A stretch of DNA of 64,000 nucleotides from Galaxea fascicularis (lineage: Eukaryota > Cnidaria > Anthozoa > Scleractinia > Euphylliidae). Position 1 is the first letter of the stretch; each line of letters starts with the position of its first letter. The position numbers and the translations under genes were made by a program. Positions 55,250 through 64,000 of the stretch are shown piece after piece. The notes under the pieces were generated by a model that was not told the DNA's origin, made no database searches, and saw only the letters and a list, made by a program, of their open reading frames with translations. Location: NCBI GenBank assembly GCA_948470475.1, contig OX419335.1:31809780-31873779 (forward strand), read 5' to 3'.

Positions 55250-55899
55250 AGAATGCAACATTTTTTATTGAACGTTTGTGCGTCGAGCTCAGAGTTGTCG
55301 CGACTGAGAACCCTTGGACCGTCTATTTCGTCTATTTCTATTCCGAAAGCTGCTTTTGTCCGGCTTCTTTCCTGCTCGCTTTGCAATTCGTGCTACAATT
55401 TGAAAAACCGAGGGGAAATCGCATTACTTTCCAAAAGTGGTGGTTCCTCTTCTGTCAAGACTTTACTTGAAGGTCATTGCACCCTTGAAGCAATGACGTT
55501 CAAAAAAGAAGATGTTGACACAGAAATAAATACATTTGCTGGAGCGATGGTTATCTACCACTAGGAAAATCGACGCAGACGGCTCGACAAAGACTTGGCA
55601 GATTTTTTTGGGAATAATCTGTACTTTACAGTTTATAACATTCGTCAAACGCCTTATACACCCAGTACTTACTTTGTTTGTTGCGATTTGGTTGACCCAG
55701 TTCGCAATTTGATGAATTGGAAGAAATCAAACCTGCTTGCAATGTTCGACATCAGAGGAAAATCGTTCGAAAAAGTTCACTATCAAACTGCAGAGCAAGC
55801 GAACATGGGAACAGTGTGACGCTTTCAGTCAAAGATGATAACGGGGAGCTGTTTGATTTCCTCGGTCAAAAGCTTTACTTCGAGTTGGAGATAAATTGA
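55250..55899 (+). pseudogene. Putative minor virion protein, frameshifted
   Basis: Starts at ATG 55253 ('MQHFLLNVCASSSELSR'). Open pieces follow at 55253-55564, 55595-55819 and to 55899 with a shift between each. The last piece reads 'SVKDDNGELFDFLGQKLYFE'. A closing beta strand with D-x-x-G...F-x-G...x-L-x-F is what I recall from the carboxyl end of penton/minor-capsid or fibre-type proteins in Polinton-like elements. That link is weak and unsearched. Confidence 0.4.
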
Positions 55900-55921
55900 A
55901 GAAAAAATTTTGATTTATACC

Positions 55922-56573
55922 ATGGCGTCTGTGGATGTGATACCAACCGCTCCGCCCGAAAGAGCTGGAGAATATCAATATACACCGCTCTATATAACGC
56001 TCCAGGAGCCTGTTCTCCCCAGTGCCGAAACTTTCCGGCTTACAGAGATTAGCAAAATGGAGAAACAGAGTTCCGATTAGAGGAGTACTACAGGCTTCTA
56101 CAGGCACAACAGTTCTGAAAAAATACAAAAAGGCTCAAAAAGCCTTGAACTGGGGAGTTGCTGGGCCTGGGATCGCAACAACAGCTCTGTCTTTTGGGGC
56201 GGTCGCCTCGGCACTCACAGGCGTTGGGGTCGTGGTAAGCGTGCCTCTCGATATCGTGGGAGCTGTGCGTGGCCTAGTTTCAACCGTTTCGTCGGCCGTC
56301 AACAAAAAGGTTGAAAAGAAAGTGAACAAGCACAGCCGACTTAGCGTTCTGGCCGCTGCAAAGTATGGCACAATCAGCGCTTTTGTTTCCCAAGCCCTGG
56401 ATGATAACAGGGTTTTGGACGCGGAGTTCAAACACATCACACATGAAATGAAGAGCTATGCCCAAATGAAAGAGGCTTTACGCTCAAAATTCGTGACAAA
56501 TCAAGCTGCTTCGCCCATTCCTGATCTCGAAGAAACAAAAGAAGAGATTCGGGAAGAATTCCAGAAAAAATAG
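55922..56573 (+). pseudogene. Membrane protein with two hydrophobic spans, frameshifted start
   Basis: The likely start is ATG 55922 ('MASVDVIPTAPPERAGEY'); a TAG at 56070-56072 and a frame change lead into the frame that is open to 56573. The latter has a basic helix (KKYKKAQKAL), a long hydrophobic region with Gly and Ala ('TTALSFGAVASALTGVGVVV'), a second one, a Lys-rich linker and a charged helical tail. The hairpin-like membrane anchor plus cytoplasmic helix is a common design for small viral membrane proteins. Function unknown. It converges on the 57333 gene. Confidence 0.5.
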
Positions 56574-56925
56574 CGGCGACCAACACCTCTTTGAACTGAA
56601 ATTTGAGGGAAACAGCGTCAGATTCTACCTGGGTTTCTCGAAAAAAGCCCGCCTGTAGGCGGGGAATAAATAAATTATTTTCCACTTTTGCGGAGCCGCC
56701 TGCGGCTTTTTTCAGCTCACTTAACAGTCACAAAAGAGATTCGGGAAGAATTCCAAAAAAAAATAGCGGCGACCAACGCCGCTTTGAACTGAAATTTGAG
56801 GGAAATAGCGTTAGATTCTACCTGGGTTTCTCGCAAAAAAACCCGCCTGTAGGCGGGGAGTAAATAAATTATTTCCCACTTTTGCGGAGCCACCTGCGGC
56901 TTTTTTCAGCCCTCTTAACAGTCAC
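56542..56925. repeat. 192-bp tandem duplication with hairpins
   Basis: The sequence from 56542 is repeated from 56734, covering the gene's 3' end and the intergenic region. Each copy contains CCCGCCTGTAGGCGGG (56648-56663 and 56842-56857), followed by an A/T-rich stretch, and a second stem GCCGCCTGCGGC (56695-56706; imperfect at 56889-56900) followed by six T. Confidence 0.9.
56648..56712. terminator. Intergenic hairpins, possible transcript ends
   Basis: Two GC stems lie between converging genes, with AATAAATAAA at 56665 just after the first and a T-run after the second. In some large DNA viruses hairpins mark polyadenylation sites, so a similar role is possible here. It is not evidence of bacterial origin. 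Confidence 0.45.
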
Positions 56926-57333
56926 AAAACATCGTGAAACGGTGGCAAGTGTTACAGTTGAGTGGAACATCATGTTCTATCGCATATTCTAGAGCCAATT
57001 CTTCATTTTCTTCTTGTTGGTGCTCCACTTCTATTTGAAAAGCTCCCAGCACTTCTTCTTAAAGCTCTTCTAGTTCCAAGCGCCGCCTTTCATGTTCCGC
57101 AAATAAATCGCGGTGAAGGCGCCATTTAATAATTGCGCGATTACCTTGTCCCAACCAAGGTCGTCGCTTTTTCGTTTTATCAGTTTTTTAAGAACCATTC
57201 CGCGTAAAGCCCACGGAAACAAAGTTCTGACCGTCGAAAGAAGATCTCCACCATACCTTTCAACCAACTTTGGTTGACGCGCAATTGCCTCTGCGGCCAT
57301 ATCACAGAGGGTTCCTGCTGAGCAAGTTGCCAT
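56925..57333 (-). pseudogene. Rightmost gene of the element, frameshifted end
   Basis: A minus-strand frame from ATG 57333 ('MATCSAGTLCDMAAEAIARQ') is open to a TAG at 57070, with 'VRTLFPWALRGMVLKKLIKR' in the middle. In another frame the sequence continues with 'VLGAFQIEVEHQQEENEELA' and a Cys-rich end near 56930 ('CNTCHRF'), so one frameshift probably splits a protein of about 135 residues. The carboxyl cysteines could bind zinc. Its ATG lies just inside the right inner inverted repeat, mirroring the polymerase-like gene at the left end. Confidence 0.5.
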
Positions 57334-57339
57334 GAAGTG

Positions 57340-57405
57340 TACCCCTATCGCTGAGAGGGCCTTCCCCTAAATGGGCAGGCGTTCTGGCGCGGCGCGGTGG
57401 GGGTG
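57340..57405 (-). repeat. Right inner inverted repeat
   Basis: Reverse-complement partner of 47917-47981, with AGAGGGCCTT, CTAAATGGG and GGCGTTCTGGCGCG. Confidence 0.75.
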
Positions 57406-57467
57406 CGACTGGGCACAATGCATGCAGTTTTCCTGAGTTTGCCTGGGATTGCCTTAGCTTATCTGTG

Positions 57468-57860
57468 GGGCCGCACTCGCGGCGCTTCGCGCGGCTTCGG
57501 TTTGCATGTGCGCCCTGAAGAAACCAATGGGCCTTTCCTGGGTTTACCTAAGTTTGCCTGTGCATCCTGTGAGTTTTGGTGGGGGCACGGCTGGACGCAA
57601 CACGCCGCGCTCCCGGCGCTTCGCATTGCTTCGCGCGGCTGCGGCTTACATGTGCGCCCTGAAGAAATCAATTCAGCTAAAAAAAGGTGCACAGCTTAAG
57701 TTTCAATAATAAAGGATACTGGTAGCGTTGTTTTTGCGCCAGAGCTATGGGGCCGCGCTCGCGTGGCTTCGGTTTGCATGTGCGCCCTGAAGAAACCAAT
57801 TCAGCTAAACAAGGTCCCCAGCTTAAGTTTCAATAATAAAAGATACTGGTAGCTTTGTTT
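57468..57860. repeat. Subterminal imperfect tandem repeats
   Basis: Three copies share CATGTGCGCCCTGAAGAAA (starts at 57505, 57649 and 57777), preceded by a CGC-rich block. The last two also share CAGCTTAAGTTTCAATAATA and GATACTGGTAGC. They lie outside the right inner inverted repeat and look like a minisatellite within the element's right end. Confidence 0.75.
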
Positions 57861-57861
57861 C

Positions 57862-58135
57862 ATTAAGACTCGGCTTATTTCGGGCATTTTGGCAGGCTTC
57901 CCTATCTGGCCACGCCAGAACCGCTATTTTACATGTGTGTACCAGCAAGCGTTGTGTGTGTGATCGGCATACATTCGGGGCTGTGAGTGCGAGAGGCAAT
58001 TCGGTAGGTGATTTAGGTATAAGAGAGATAGGAGCGGTCCCAGAATTTTCCCCTGAGGGATACCGCAATACAATACACAATTGTTAGAAAAAAAGCCATT
58101 TAGGAACATTTTTGATTACGTTCAGATAAGTACGA
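57862..58135 (-). pseudogene. LINE RT fragment
   Basis: The minus-strand frame reads 'CGIPQGKILGPLLSLLYLNH' and then 'PRMYADHTHN', the GxPQG and YADD region of a CR1/L2-like RT with H in place of the second D. Both ends are truncated. Confidence 0.8.
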
Positions 58136-58145
58136 TTTAAACCCC

Positions 58146-58390
58146 GCAATAGACCATTTTACAGTTGAGGCTGAGTTACCTGGCCTGTGAATGGAAGCGA
58201 GGTTGAGGGTGACCTTGTTTTGATACAAACCTTTCTGTTTTTCTTATGTAAATGCAGACTAGTTAGCATTACAACAACATGATTTACATGATAAAAGCAG
58301 TGAAGTCTCTATCAAAACAAGGTCACCGGCAACCTCGCTGCCATTCATAGGCCAGGTCACTGAGCGAACAACTGTAAAATGGCCTATTGA
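58146..58390. repeat. Foldback MITE
   Basis: The outer block ATTTTACAGTTG is mirrored by CAACTGTAAAAT. The arms contain ACCTGGCCT and GTGACCTTGTTTTGAT in opposite orientation. About 245 bp with a short loop around 58250-58300. Confidence 0.8.
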
Positions 58391-58620
58391 GGCGCCTCCC
58401 ATGCCATACACAGCCAAACCATTCAACAAATAAAGTAGAGATAAAAGAAGATGAATATTCAAACAGTCTCGGAGAGACTCAAGTCTGTGCGGTGTTTCGT
58501 GCGGGAGATATTCGAAGGAATGTTTTAATAAATTTTTTAAGGCTTTGTATGGAGACGCCATCTTTGTGTCTCGCTGAGGGGCACAAATATGGCGGCCGGA
58601 AGCCAGCAAAAACATATGTT
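58391..58620. repeat. Repeat-like sequence
   Basis: Contains GGGGCACAAATATGGCGGCCGG, resembling the block at 37105-37127 in the element at 36937-37478. It may be the left part of a MITE ending near 58965 with GTGAAAACCGAGAATA. Confidence 0.4.
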
Positions 58621-58900
58621 ATCGAGTTTTGCTATAAAAAGCCTGTAGTCGTCTTCTGAGGGATCATAAACATCTATACGAGCACTTATTTTCATTCAAG
58701 GACTGTTCAGATAACGAAATCTCAGCCGATAAGTCACTTCTTTAACCTACGTGGCAGCATTCTCGGTCGCCAGTTTGATATCGTGTCACGCAAAACATTA
58801 GAAATACAACAATGCTTTATCACAAGATGAAAAACCTTATCGAACTGAACATTTGTGAAAAAGATAAGTCTTCAGCTGTTCTAATAACTAACTAAACTAA
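58621..58900 (-). repeat. Right outer inverted repeat of the virus-like element
   Basis: Inverted counterpart of 47593-47873. No target duplication was found outside it. Confidence 0.7.
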
Positions 58901-58971
58901 AATATCAAAAGCATTGATAATTCCTTATTTTTTAATTTTGATGACGTCATGTGAAAACCGAGAATACGTAA

Positions 58972-59955
58972 TTGGATGACCAATGATAAACCTACTTCTC
59001 AATGACGATAAAACAGAATTCCTAATGATAGGTGTCAAGCAACAACTAGCCAAGGTTAACATTGATCATATTTTAATTGGAGACAATGTAATTAGACCAC
59101 AAGGGGAAGTTGAGAATTTGGGAATATGGTTAGGCTCGACTCTTTCAATGAATTCTCATGTAAATAATACTTGTTCCATTGCTTTTTATTTCTCGTATAA
59201 TATAAGAAGAATTAGAGAATATCTTTCTAGGTGGTTCACTGAGACGCTCATTCGCGCATTTGTCTCAGGTCGCGTCGACTATTGGCAGCCAGCTCTATGG
59301 TCTGCCAGCTTACCAGCTTAATGAGCTACAGAGGGTCCAAAATGCTGCCGCTAGGTTAATTTTCCAGGGATCCAAATACTGTCATGTAAGCCGCTGCTGC
59401 ATACTGGCTGCCGGATTGACTTGAAGATATTACTGTTAACGTATAAGGCTATCAATCTGCTTAGCGCCTTTTTATCTCCAAGACCTTATTAATCTTAAAG
59501 AAGCATGTAAATACAAGTTAAGCTACTAAACCCTGTGAAATTGAAAAGACTGTAACAACGCTAGGAGATCGATCTTTTGCGGTTGCTACTCATCCATGGA
59601 ATTCATTGCCCCATGTGATTAGGAGCCGTTCCTCAGTAGCATCTTTTAAAAAGACACTCAAGACATTTTTATTTCAGGAAGCTTTATGACAATTTAATCA
59701 GTAATCTCGTTTTTAGTAGGTTTGATGTCGGTTTTACGTTTTAAGCGCTGATGAAAAGAGTAATATTGATACCGGCGTAAAACACGGTGTTGTATTTTTG
59801 TATCGGGATTTGCGTTGTTGTGTTGTTCTGTTGTTTTAAAAATAACTAGGCCTGTCAAAATCCGCGAACCTTAAGGTAACAGTACTGTATTATGCTATAA
59901 GCCACCGCACCAATAAAGGGCAAACGAAATCACTGGCCTTAATAAATCAATCCAT
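58972..59955 (+). pseudogene. LINE ORF2 C-terminal fragment and 3' UTR
   Basis: Plus-strand pieces: 'LLLNDDKTEFLMIGVKQQ', 'VENLGIWLGSTLSMNSHVNN', 'NELQRVQNAAARLI' and finally 'ASFKKTLKTFLFQEAL' before a stop at about 59689, then an A/T-rich tail. This is the post-palm end of a CR1/L2-type element, with several frameshifts in the middle. Confidence 0.8.
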
Positions 59956-60030
59956 TTGAGTGTCAATGTTGGTTTTTAAGGAAAGGGGAAAATCGGAGTA
60001 CCCAGAGACCAGCCTGCAGAGTATGGCAAG
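59956..60030 (-). repeat. SINE core fragment
   Basis: Shares the block read on the minus strand as CTCTGGGTACTCCGATTTTC and the neighbouring AAAACCAACATTGA with the SINE at 51235-51531. Head and tail are missing. Confidence 0.55.
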
Positions 60031-60873
60031 GGCACACGCGAGTCCTTTTTTCTAAGTACTCATTGCGCACACAAGAATCGTAGCATTGCACGCGGCAGTT
60101 TTAAGACTAAGAGGCATATACCATCAACCATGCACGTGATTTCTGGACTTCTGGTGGTAGAAGTCGCTGTTTCAGAAATTCAGAAAGTTGCTTTGTAGTT
60201 TTCTGAATAATATTTAAAACCAATGTCACTACATCAAAACTGGTACTGACTGTACTCAGAGTAAACTGATACACAGCCAGTCGACACGATCGCCTAATGA
60301 TCACCAGCAGTACAGCCGTCGAACCCTTGCGATCCACGTGTATGTGAAACCAAAAGGACAAATGCTTTTCACAATATTAGCAATCAGCACCACGCGTACA
60401 TTCAAACCATTGTACAAATGGGGAGGAACGTAAAGACATCATTTATCGGGCGGTAAATGCTTAATTGATGTTATTATCATCACAGTCAAAGATGGATTAG
60501 CATGTTTCACAAACAAACTAAACAAACCTTTAAAATCAAATTGTAGCTGGGCAAACAAGCATTATTATTTCAATCAACAGGTGCCGATGATGATTCATTC
60601 GAGGGTGACAATTTTAATTTCAATTAATGCCACTGCATATGCTTACCCGCTTTAAATGTTCACCGCTATGACTTCAGAACCGTGTTTCAATCAGCAAAGT
60701 GCTGAAAATGAAAACAAAAACATAAAAGAAGATTATATAAATACAGAATGATCAAGAAACAGCTCGCCTTTTGTACGAGATTGAAAATAAAGTTAATTAC
60801 GAAAGCACACTCTACTGTATTTCAATGACAATTAAAATTGGGTATATATAAGTGACAAAATTGCACAAATAAC
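60031..60873. other. No gene recognised
   Basis: A minus-strand 84-codon frame at 60107-60361 has no recognisable domain. Otherwise AT-rich and unassigned. Confidence 0.3.
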
Positions 60874-60990
60874 TTAGCCGTTAATTTATGGCTAATGGAG
60901 CTGGTTCACTTTAGCCGTTAATTTACGGCGAAATCTTTGGTCAGGATATTATATGTGAAAAATTAAATTGAACCGTTAATTTACGGCTAA
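60874..60990. repeat. Three copies of a palindromic 20-mer
   Basis: TAGCCGTTAATTTACGGCTA-like palindromes lie at 60874-60895, 60911-60932 and 60970-60990, each with at most one or two mismatches. They could be binding sites for a dimeric protein or the subterminal repeats of a MITE. Confidence 0.75.
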
Positions 60991-61324
60991 ATTTTTCCTT
61001 TGTATAATATTCTGAATGAGTTTTAAGCTATTTTTTGTTATATTTGTAGAATGCGTTTGTTGCAAAATTCGCCTTTGTCTAAAGGCGCGCCTATATATGG
61101 CCCCGCGGAAACTCCAGTATTTCTTTACAATAATTATGGGTCCGTACTACTTTTTGGCGGGGTCCAGACTCATTTTTGCTGTAGTGCCTTTAAACTATCA
61201 TCAAAATTATAACTATCTAACATGACACCGTGGTGACTAGAGTACCGGTATGTCTCGGCTTATTACTGTCTCTCTTGTTACTATACAATATCACATCCCC
61301 GGCCCATTTCTTAGCTCACTTTAT

Positions 61325-61623
61325 GCACCTATCAGTATCAAGCCCGAGGTGGGGGGGGCAAATAACGGGGGTCGGGGAAATAACGGGAATTTGACTGTCA
61401 CGTATATCCCCAGGGTAGGGATTTTGATCGGACATCATGGCCCCAGGGTGGGGAATTTTATTGCTTTCCTCTTGTGTGCAATAAGGACTGAAGGGGATTT
61501 TGATACTTTTGACAATTATTTTTTGCTCGGGGGTGGGGATTTTGATAATTTTTTTCAGAAAATGTCAAAATCCCCACCCTATGCCCGATCCCCCCCCCCC
61601 TCGGGCTTGACACTGATAGGTGC
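61325..61623. repeat. MITE with GCACCTATCAGT ends
   Basis: GCACCTATCAGTATCAAGCC at the left mirrors GGCTTGACACTGATAGGTGC at the right, about 299 bp in total, with G-rich and C-rich runs inside. No coding capacity. Confidence 0.8.
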
Positions 61624-64000
61624 ATTACTATGCAGGCGAAAAAATCTAATATCAGTAGTCCACTTGCAAATAAAGTATAACAACATAACAGTTAAGTAAT
61701 AGAAACTGTTTTCCGTGTTTGCATAGCCTGATATAAACACGAGGGGTTGGGAGAATTCGAGACAGTTGAAGCGATCGTGGTGATTGATGGTTTCCATATG
61801 ATCGCTGCGATCGCTCCTATCGCTGAGGAAGTCAATGAATGAAGAACATTGTTTGCGCCACTCGTCAAATTCAATATGGCGGCTGTGATTAGAGGAACTT
61901 TGTTTTTTTTTTTTTCCTACTTACAGGAGCCCATGGGCTCCTGCTACTTATCGGTGTAGAAGACGTAGAAGACGACGTGAAAGACAAAGCCCCGTAGATT
62001 TTGGTCATTTGGGGTTCGAATGAGCATGTTTGATCGTTTAGCCGTCTCTCTCAACATTGCATTTGAATGGCTTCCAATGCCGTTTGATTTAGATCAAACA
62101 TCTTCACGCGCAAATGTTTAGCCACCTCTTCAAACAAAGCAAGCGCGAGCAAGAGCGCGAAAAGGCAACGAATCAGAAAGCGAATCTGCGGACGTGCACG
62201 TCATAATTTCAGCGGTAATACGCAGAAAGCGTTATGTGGGCACACTTTGCTCGATGTTTCATGTGGCTCGTTTAGCCACCCCATGTTGTGTGCAGCGAAA
62301 CGATGTTGGATGAAAAATGTTTGATCGTTTAGCCGGGGCTTTATTATTTTTAACCAGAATTATGCTACCTGAAGAGACATTCGGGCAGCCTCTAGGCGAA
62401 GAAAAAGTAAGTACCGGGTATTCTCGCTTTCCCATCAGATCTGGTTAGCTCATTGTGTTTGGGGTGCTGACTTTACGGCTTTTTTTTAGGGATATACTCA
62501 AAGTTCACATGGCTTTCATAATAATCCAACTGATACCACTTATAAACACTCTTGGAATCATATGACAAAAAAAGAATAACAGAAGAGCTGATGTGATTAG
62601 CACGGGTTTGATGATGAATTCATGTTTGTGCCTGTTCATTTTACGAAGTTGCAGATATTCATAAAAGATGTATGGATAGATTCAGTGATATTTCAAAATG
62701 ATTCCTTAACAATTCATGACAGAATCTCTCTTAAGCTTCATGTAGGTTTCATCTTTACTATAACTGTTATAAAAATAGATAAATATTCAAAACAGAGGGA
62801 ATGCATGCTCACGTGCGAATGTGCTGCATAAATATTATTCACGTTTCACTGAGTTATACTACTCAAGTCCATTAGTTTCGTGAGTTTTTTTGGCTGGATT
62901 TTCTGATTGTGCTGAAAGTTCGTTTTGAGATTATGAATTTAAAATAACTTAAACAAGCACAACGAAAGCCTAGTTTAAAAAGAGGTGTAAAGCAATGCAT
63001 CGTAACGTGATATACGCTTCTTTTCATCAGTCGGAATTTCTGCTTCGGTTGCACTATTTATGCGTCCTTTCCTTCGAGTTCAAAGCACAGGTAAACAAAA
63101 GTTTGCCGAGACTTGCTGTTCCGTAATCTAATGGCATGGGATCGAAACACATCACACAAAAAATAAACGCTGTAGTGCTACAAAATTAAGGTAAGGTTAC
63201 ATCGAATTTTAAATCACTCAATGGAACAAGATATTGATAGTTCTATCAAGAACAAACAAGGGGCCATTGTCTTTTATTCATCAACAAGAATGTTCTTGAA
63301 CTCCAAAAACAGGATTTTCAAGCTTAAGTCGCAGAAGTCGTGCGAATGGATGTAAAGAAAGAGTTGTTTGGGGAAAATCCCCTCCCGCTCGTTCAAGCTC
63401 GAGCTGGTATTTGTTAACTTGCGTGAGTTAGAACCGACAGTCTACAAGAAGTTGCCACTTACAGTCACAATACGACTTCTGCACAAACCTTTGTTGCCAT
63501 ACATGCGTACTGCATGCAGAAGCTTGTTCTGACTGTCCGTACAAACTGGATGTCCGCTTCCGGTCACTTCAGTCATTGTCATCGATTGACGTTACAATTT
63601 CTAGTTGGGAAGCAACACATCTTCCAGTAATAACTCGGTTCGAACTCCAGACAAACATAGTGTTATAGCATTAAAGGCTAATATATTGTTTGACTGTCAA
63701 ACTGTCACTTGATCTCAGCTTGGTGGTGGTGGTCGGGGGGGGGGGGGGAGGGGGTAATCTCCCATTTGACCGATGTGTATGCAATTTCAAGCGAGTCTGG
63801 CCTAATCAGCCTTGGTCCCTCCTCGTCGATTATAGTATCGGTTCACCGCGAAATTAGTGCGAAATTTTAGGTATTTTTTAGTTTTGGTTGTCACTTCAAC
63901 GTGGGGCCTTAAAATACAAGGCGTTGTCCTACACAGGGTAGCTATTTAAGGACCATGGTTTCAAACTTCCATCGGCACCCCTACGCCCAAACATGGGTCA
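61624..64000. other. No gene recognised
   Basis: Holds a perfect 20-bp palindrome CAGGAGCCCATGGGCTCCTG (61924-61943), a possible MITE (61985-62342) and a G-run near 63737-63751. Short frames show no domain. Confidence 0.35.
61985..62342. repeat. Possible MITE with AAAGCCCCG ends
   Basis: AAAGCCCCG at the left mirrors CGGGGCTTT at the right, and TGTTTGATCGTTTAGCC occurs near both ends in the same orientation, with further GTTTAGCC copies between. The target duplication is unclear. Confidence 0.45.

Larger units (their letters stand above)
47874..57840. mobile_element. Polinton/adintovirus-like virus-like element, degraded
   Basis: About 10 kb of comparatively GC-rich DNA with densely packed frames on both strands. 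It contains the amino-terminal part of a replication/polymerase-like protein, a retroviral-type integrase, a coiled-coil protein, several small membrane proteins, a collagen-like protein and putative virion proteins. Inverted repeats near 47917-47981 and 57340-57405 bracket the genes. Integrase plus polymerase-type gene plus virion-type genes in a TIR-bounded element is the hallmark of Polintons and adintoviruses. A LINE (48869-50202), a SINE (51235-51531) and another retroelement tail (51690-52005) have landed in it. Many frames carry stops or shifts, so this copy is not functional. No capsid jelly-roll gene or packaging ATPase was recognised. Confidence 0.7.

Noticed and set aside
56648..56712. 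Rho-independent bacterial terminators implying bacterial DNA
   Set aside because: Surrounding genes, SINE and LINE insertions and intron-containing neighbours are eukaryotic; hairpins also occur in eukaryotic DNA viruses.

Overview
The window looks like intron-rich, repeat-dense DNA from an invertebrate animal. I found no bacterial operons, rRNA genes or CRISPR arrays. A TRAF2/3-type signalling gene, an abundance of foldback and Harbinger-like elements, tRNA-derived SINEs, CR1/L2-like and L1-like LINE debris, a Gypsy element, a tyrosine-recombinase retrotransposon and Polinton/adintovirus-like remnants together fit a cnidarian. A stony coral is my best guess. That is inference, because nothing in the sequence names the species.

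Layout. 1-10.5 kb: no convincing gene, one pogo-like repeat and a LINE scrap. 10.6-15.6 kb: a young, apparently intact Gypsy LTR retrotransposon (one 1366-codon gag-pol frame, 131-bp LTRs identical by eye, 5-bp target duplication) nested in a Harbinger-like MITE. 18.9-19.5 and 22.2-24.0 kb: two Harbinger-like elements, the second still encoding a Myb/SANT-like protein. 25.1-29.5 kb: a tyrosine-recombinase retrotransposon with split direct repeats (A1-ORFs-B1-A2-B2). Its gag, RT-RNase H and recombinase lie in one reading frame, and the gag stop sits in a TMV-type readthrough context. 31.5-38.4 kb: two exons of a minus-strand TRAF gene, with a LINE fragment, a miniature Polinton-like remnant (TIRs, packaging-ATPase and VLTF3-like scraps) and a palindromic SINE insertion between them. 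38.4-46.6 kb: mostly intergenic, with MITEs and LINE pieces.

47.6-58.9 kb: the main item. This is a decayed, compact, comparatively GC-rich virus-like element of the Polinton/adintovirus kind. It holds an amino-terminal part of a replication/polymerase-like protein, a retroviral-type integrase, and closely packed small genes on both strands, including a collagen-like membrane protein and other membrane or putative virion proteins. Duplicated hairpins sit between converging genes, and there are inverted repeats at the ends. A LINE has landed in the polymerase-like frame and a SINE in the integrase. No polymerase catalytic domain, packaging ATPase or recognisable major capsid gene was seen within it, so this copy is defective.

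58.9-64 kb: a LINE fragment, a triple palindrome, two MITEs and otherwise unassigned DNA. The only host gene I can support is the TRAF gene. Everything else with coding signal belongs to mobile or virus-like elements. Protein-family calls rest on motifs read by eye and remembered family features; no searches were run.
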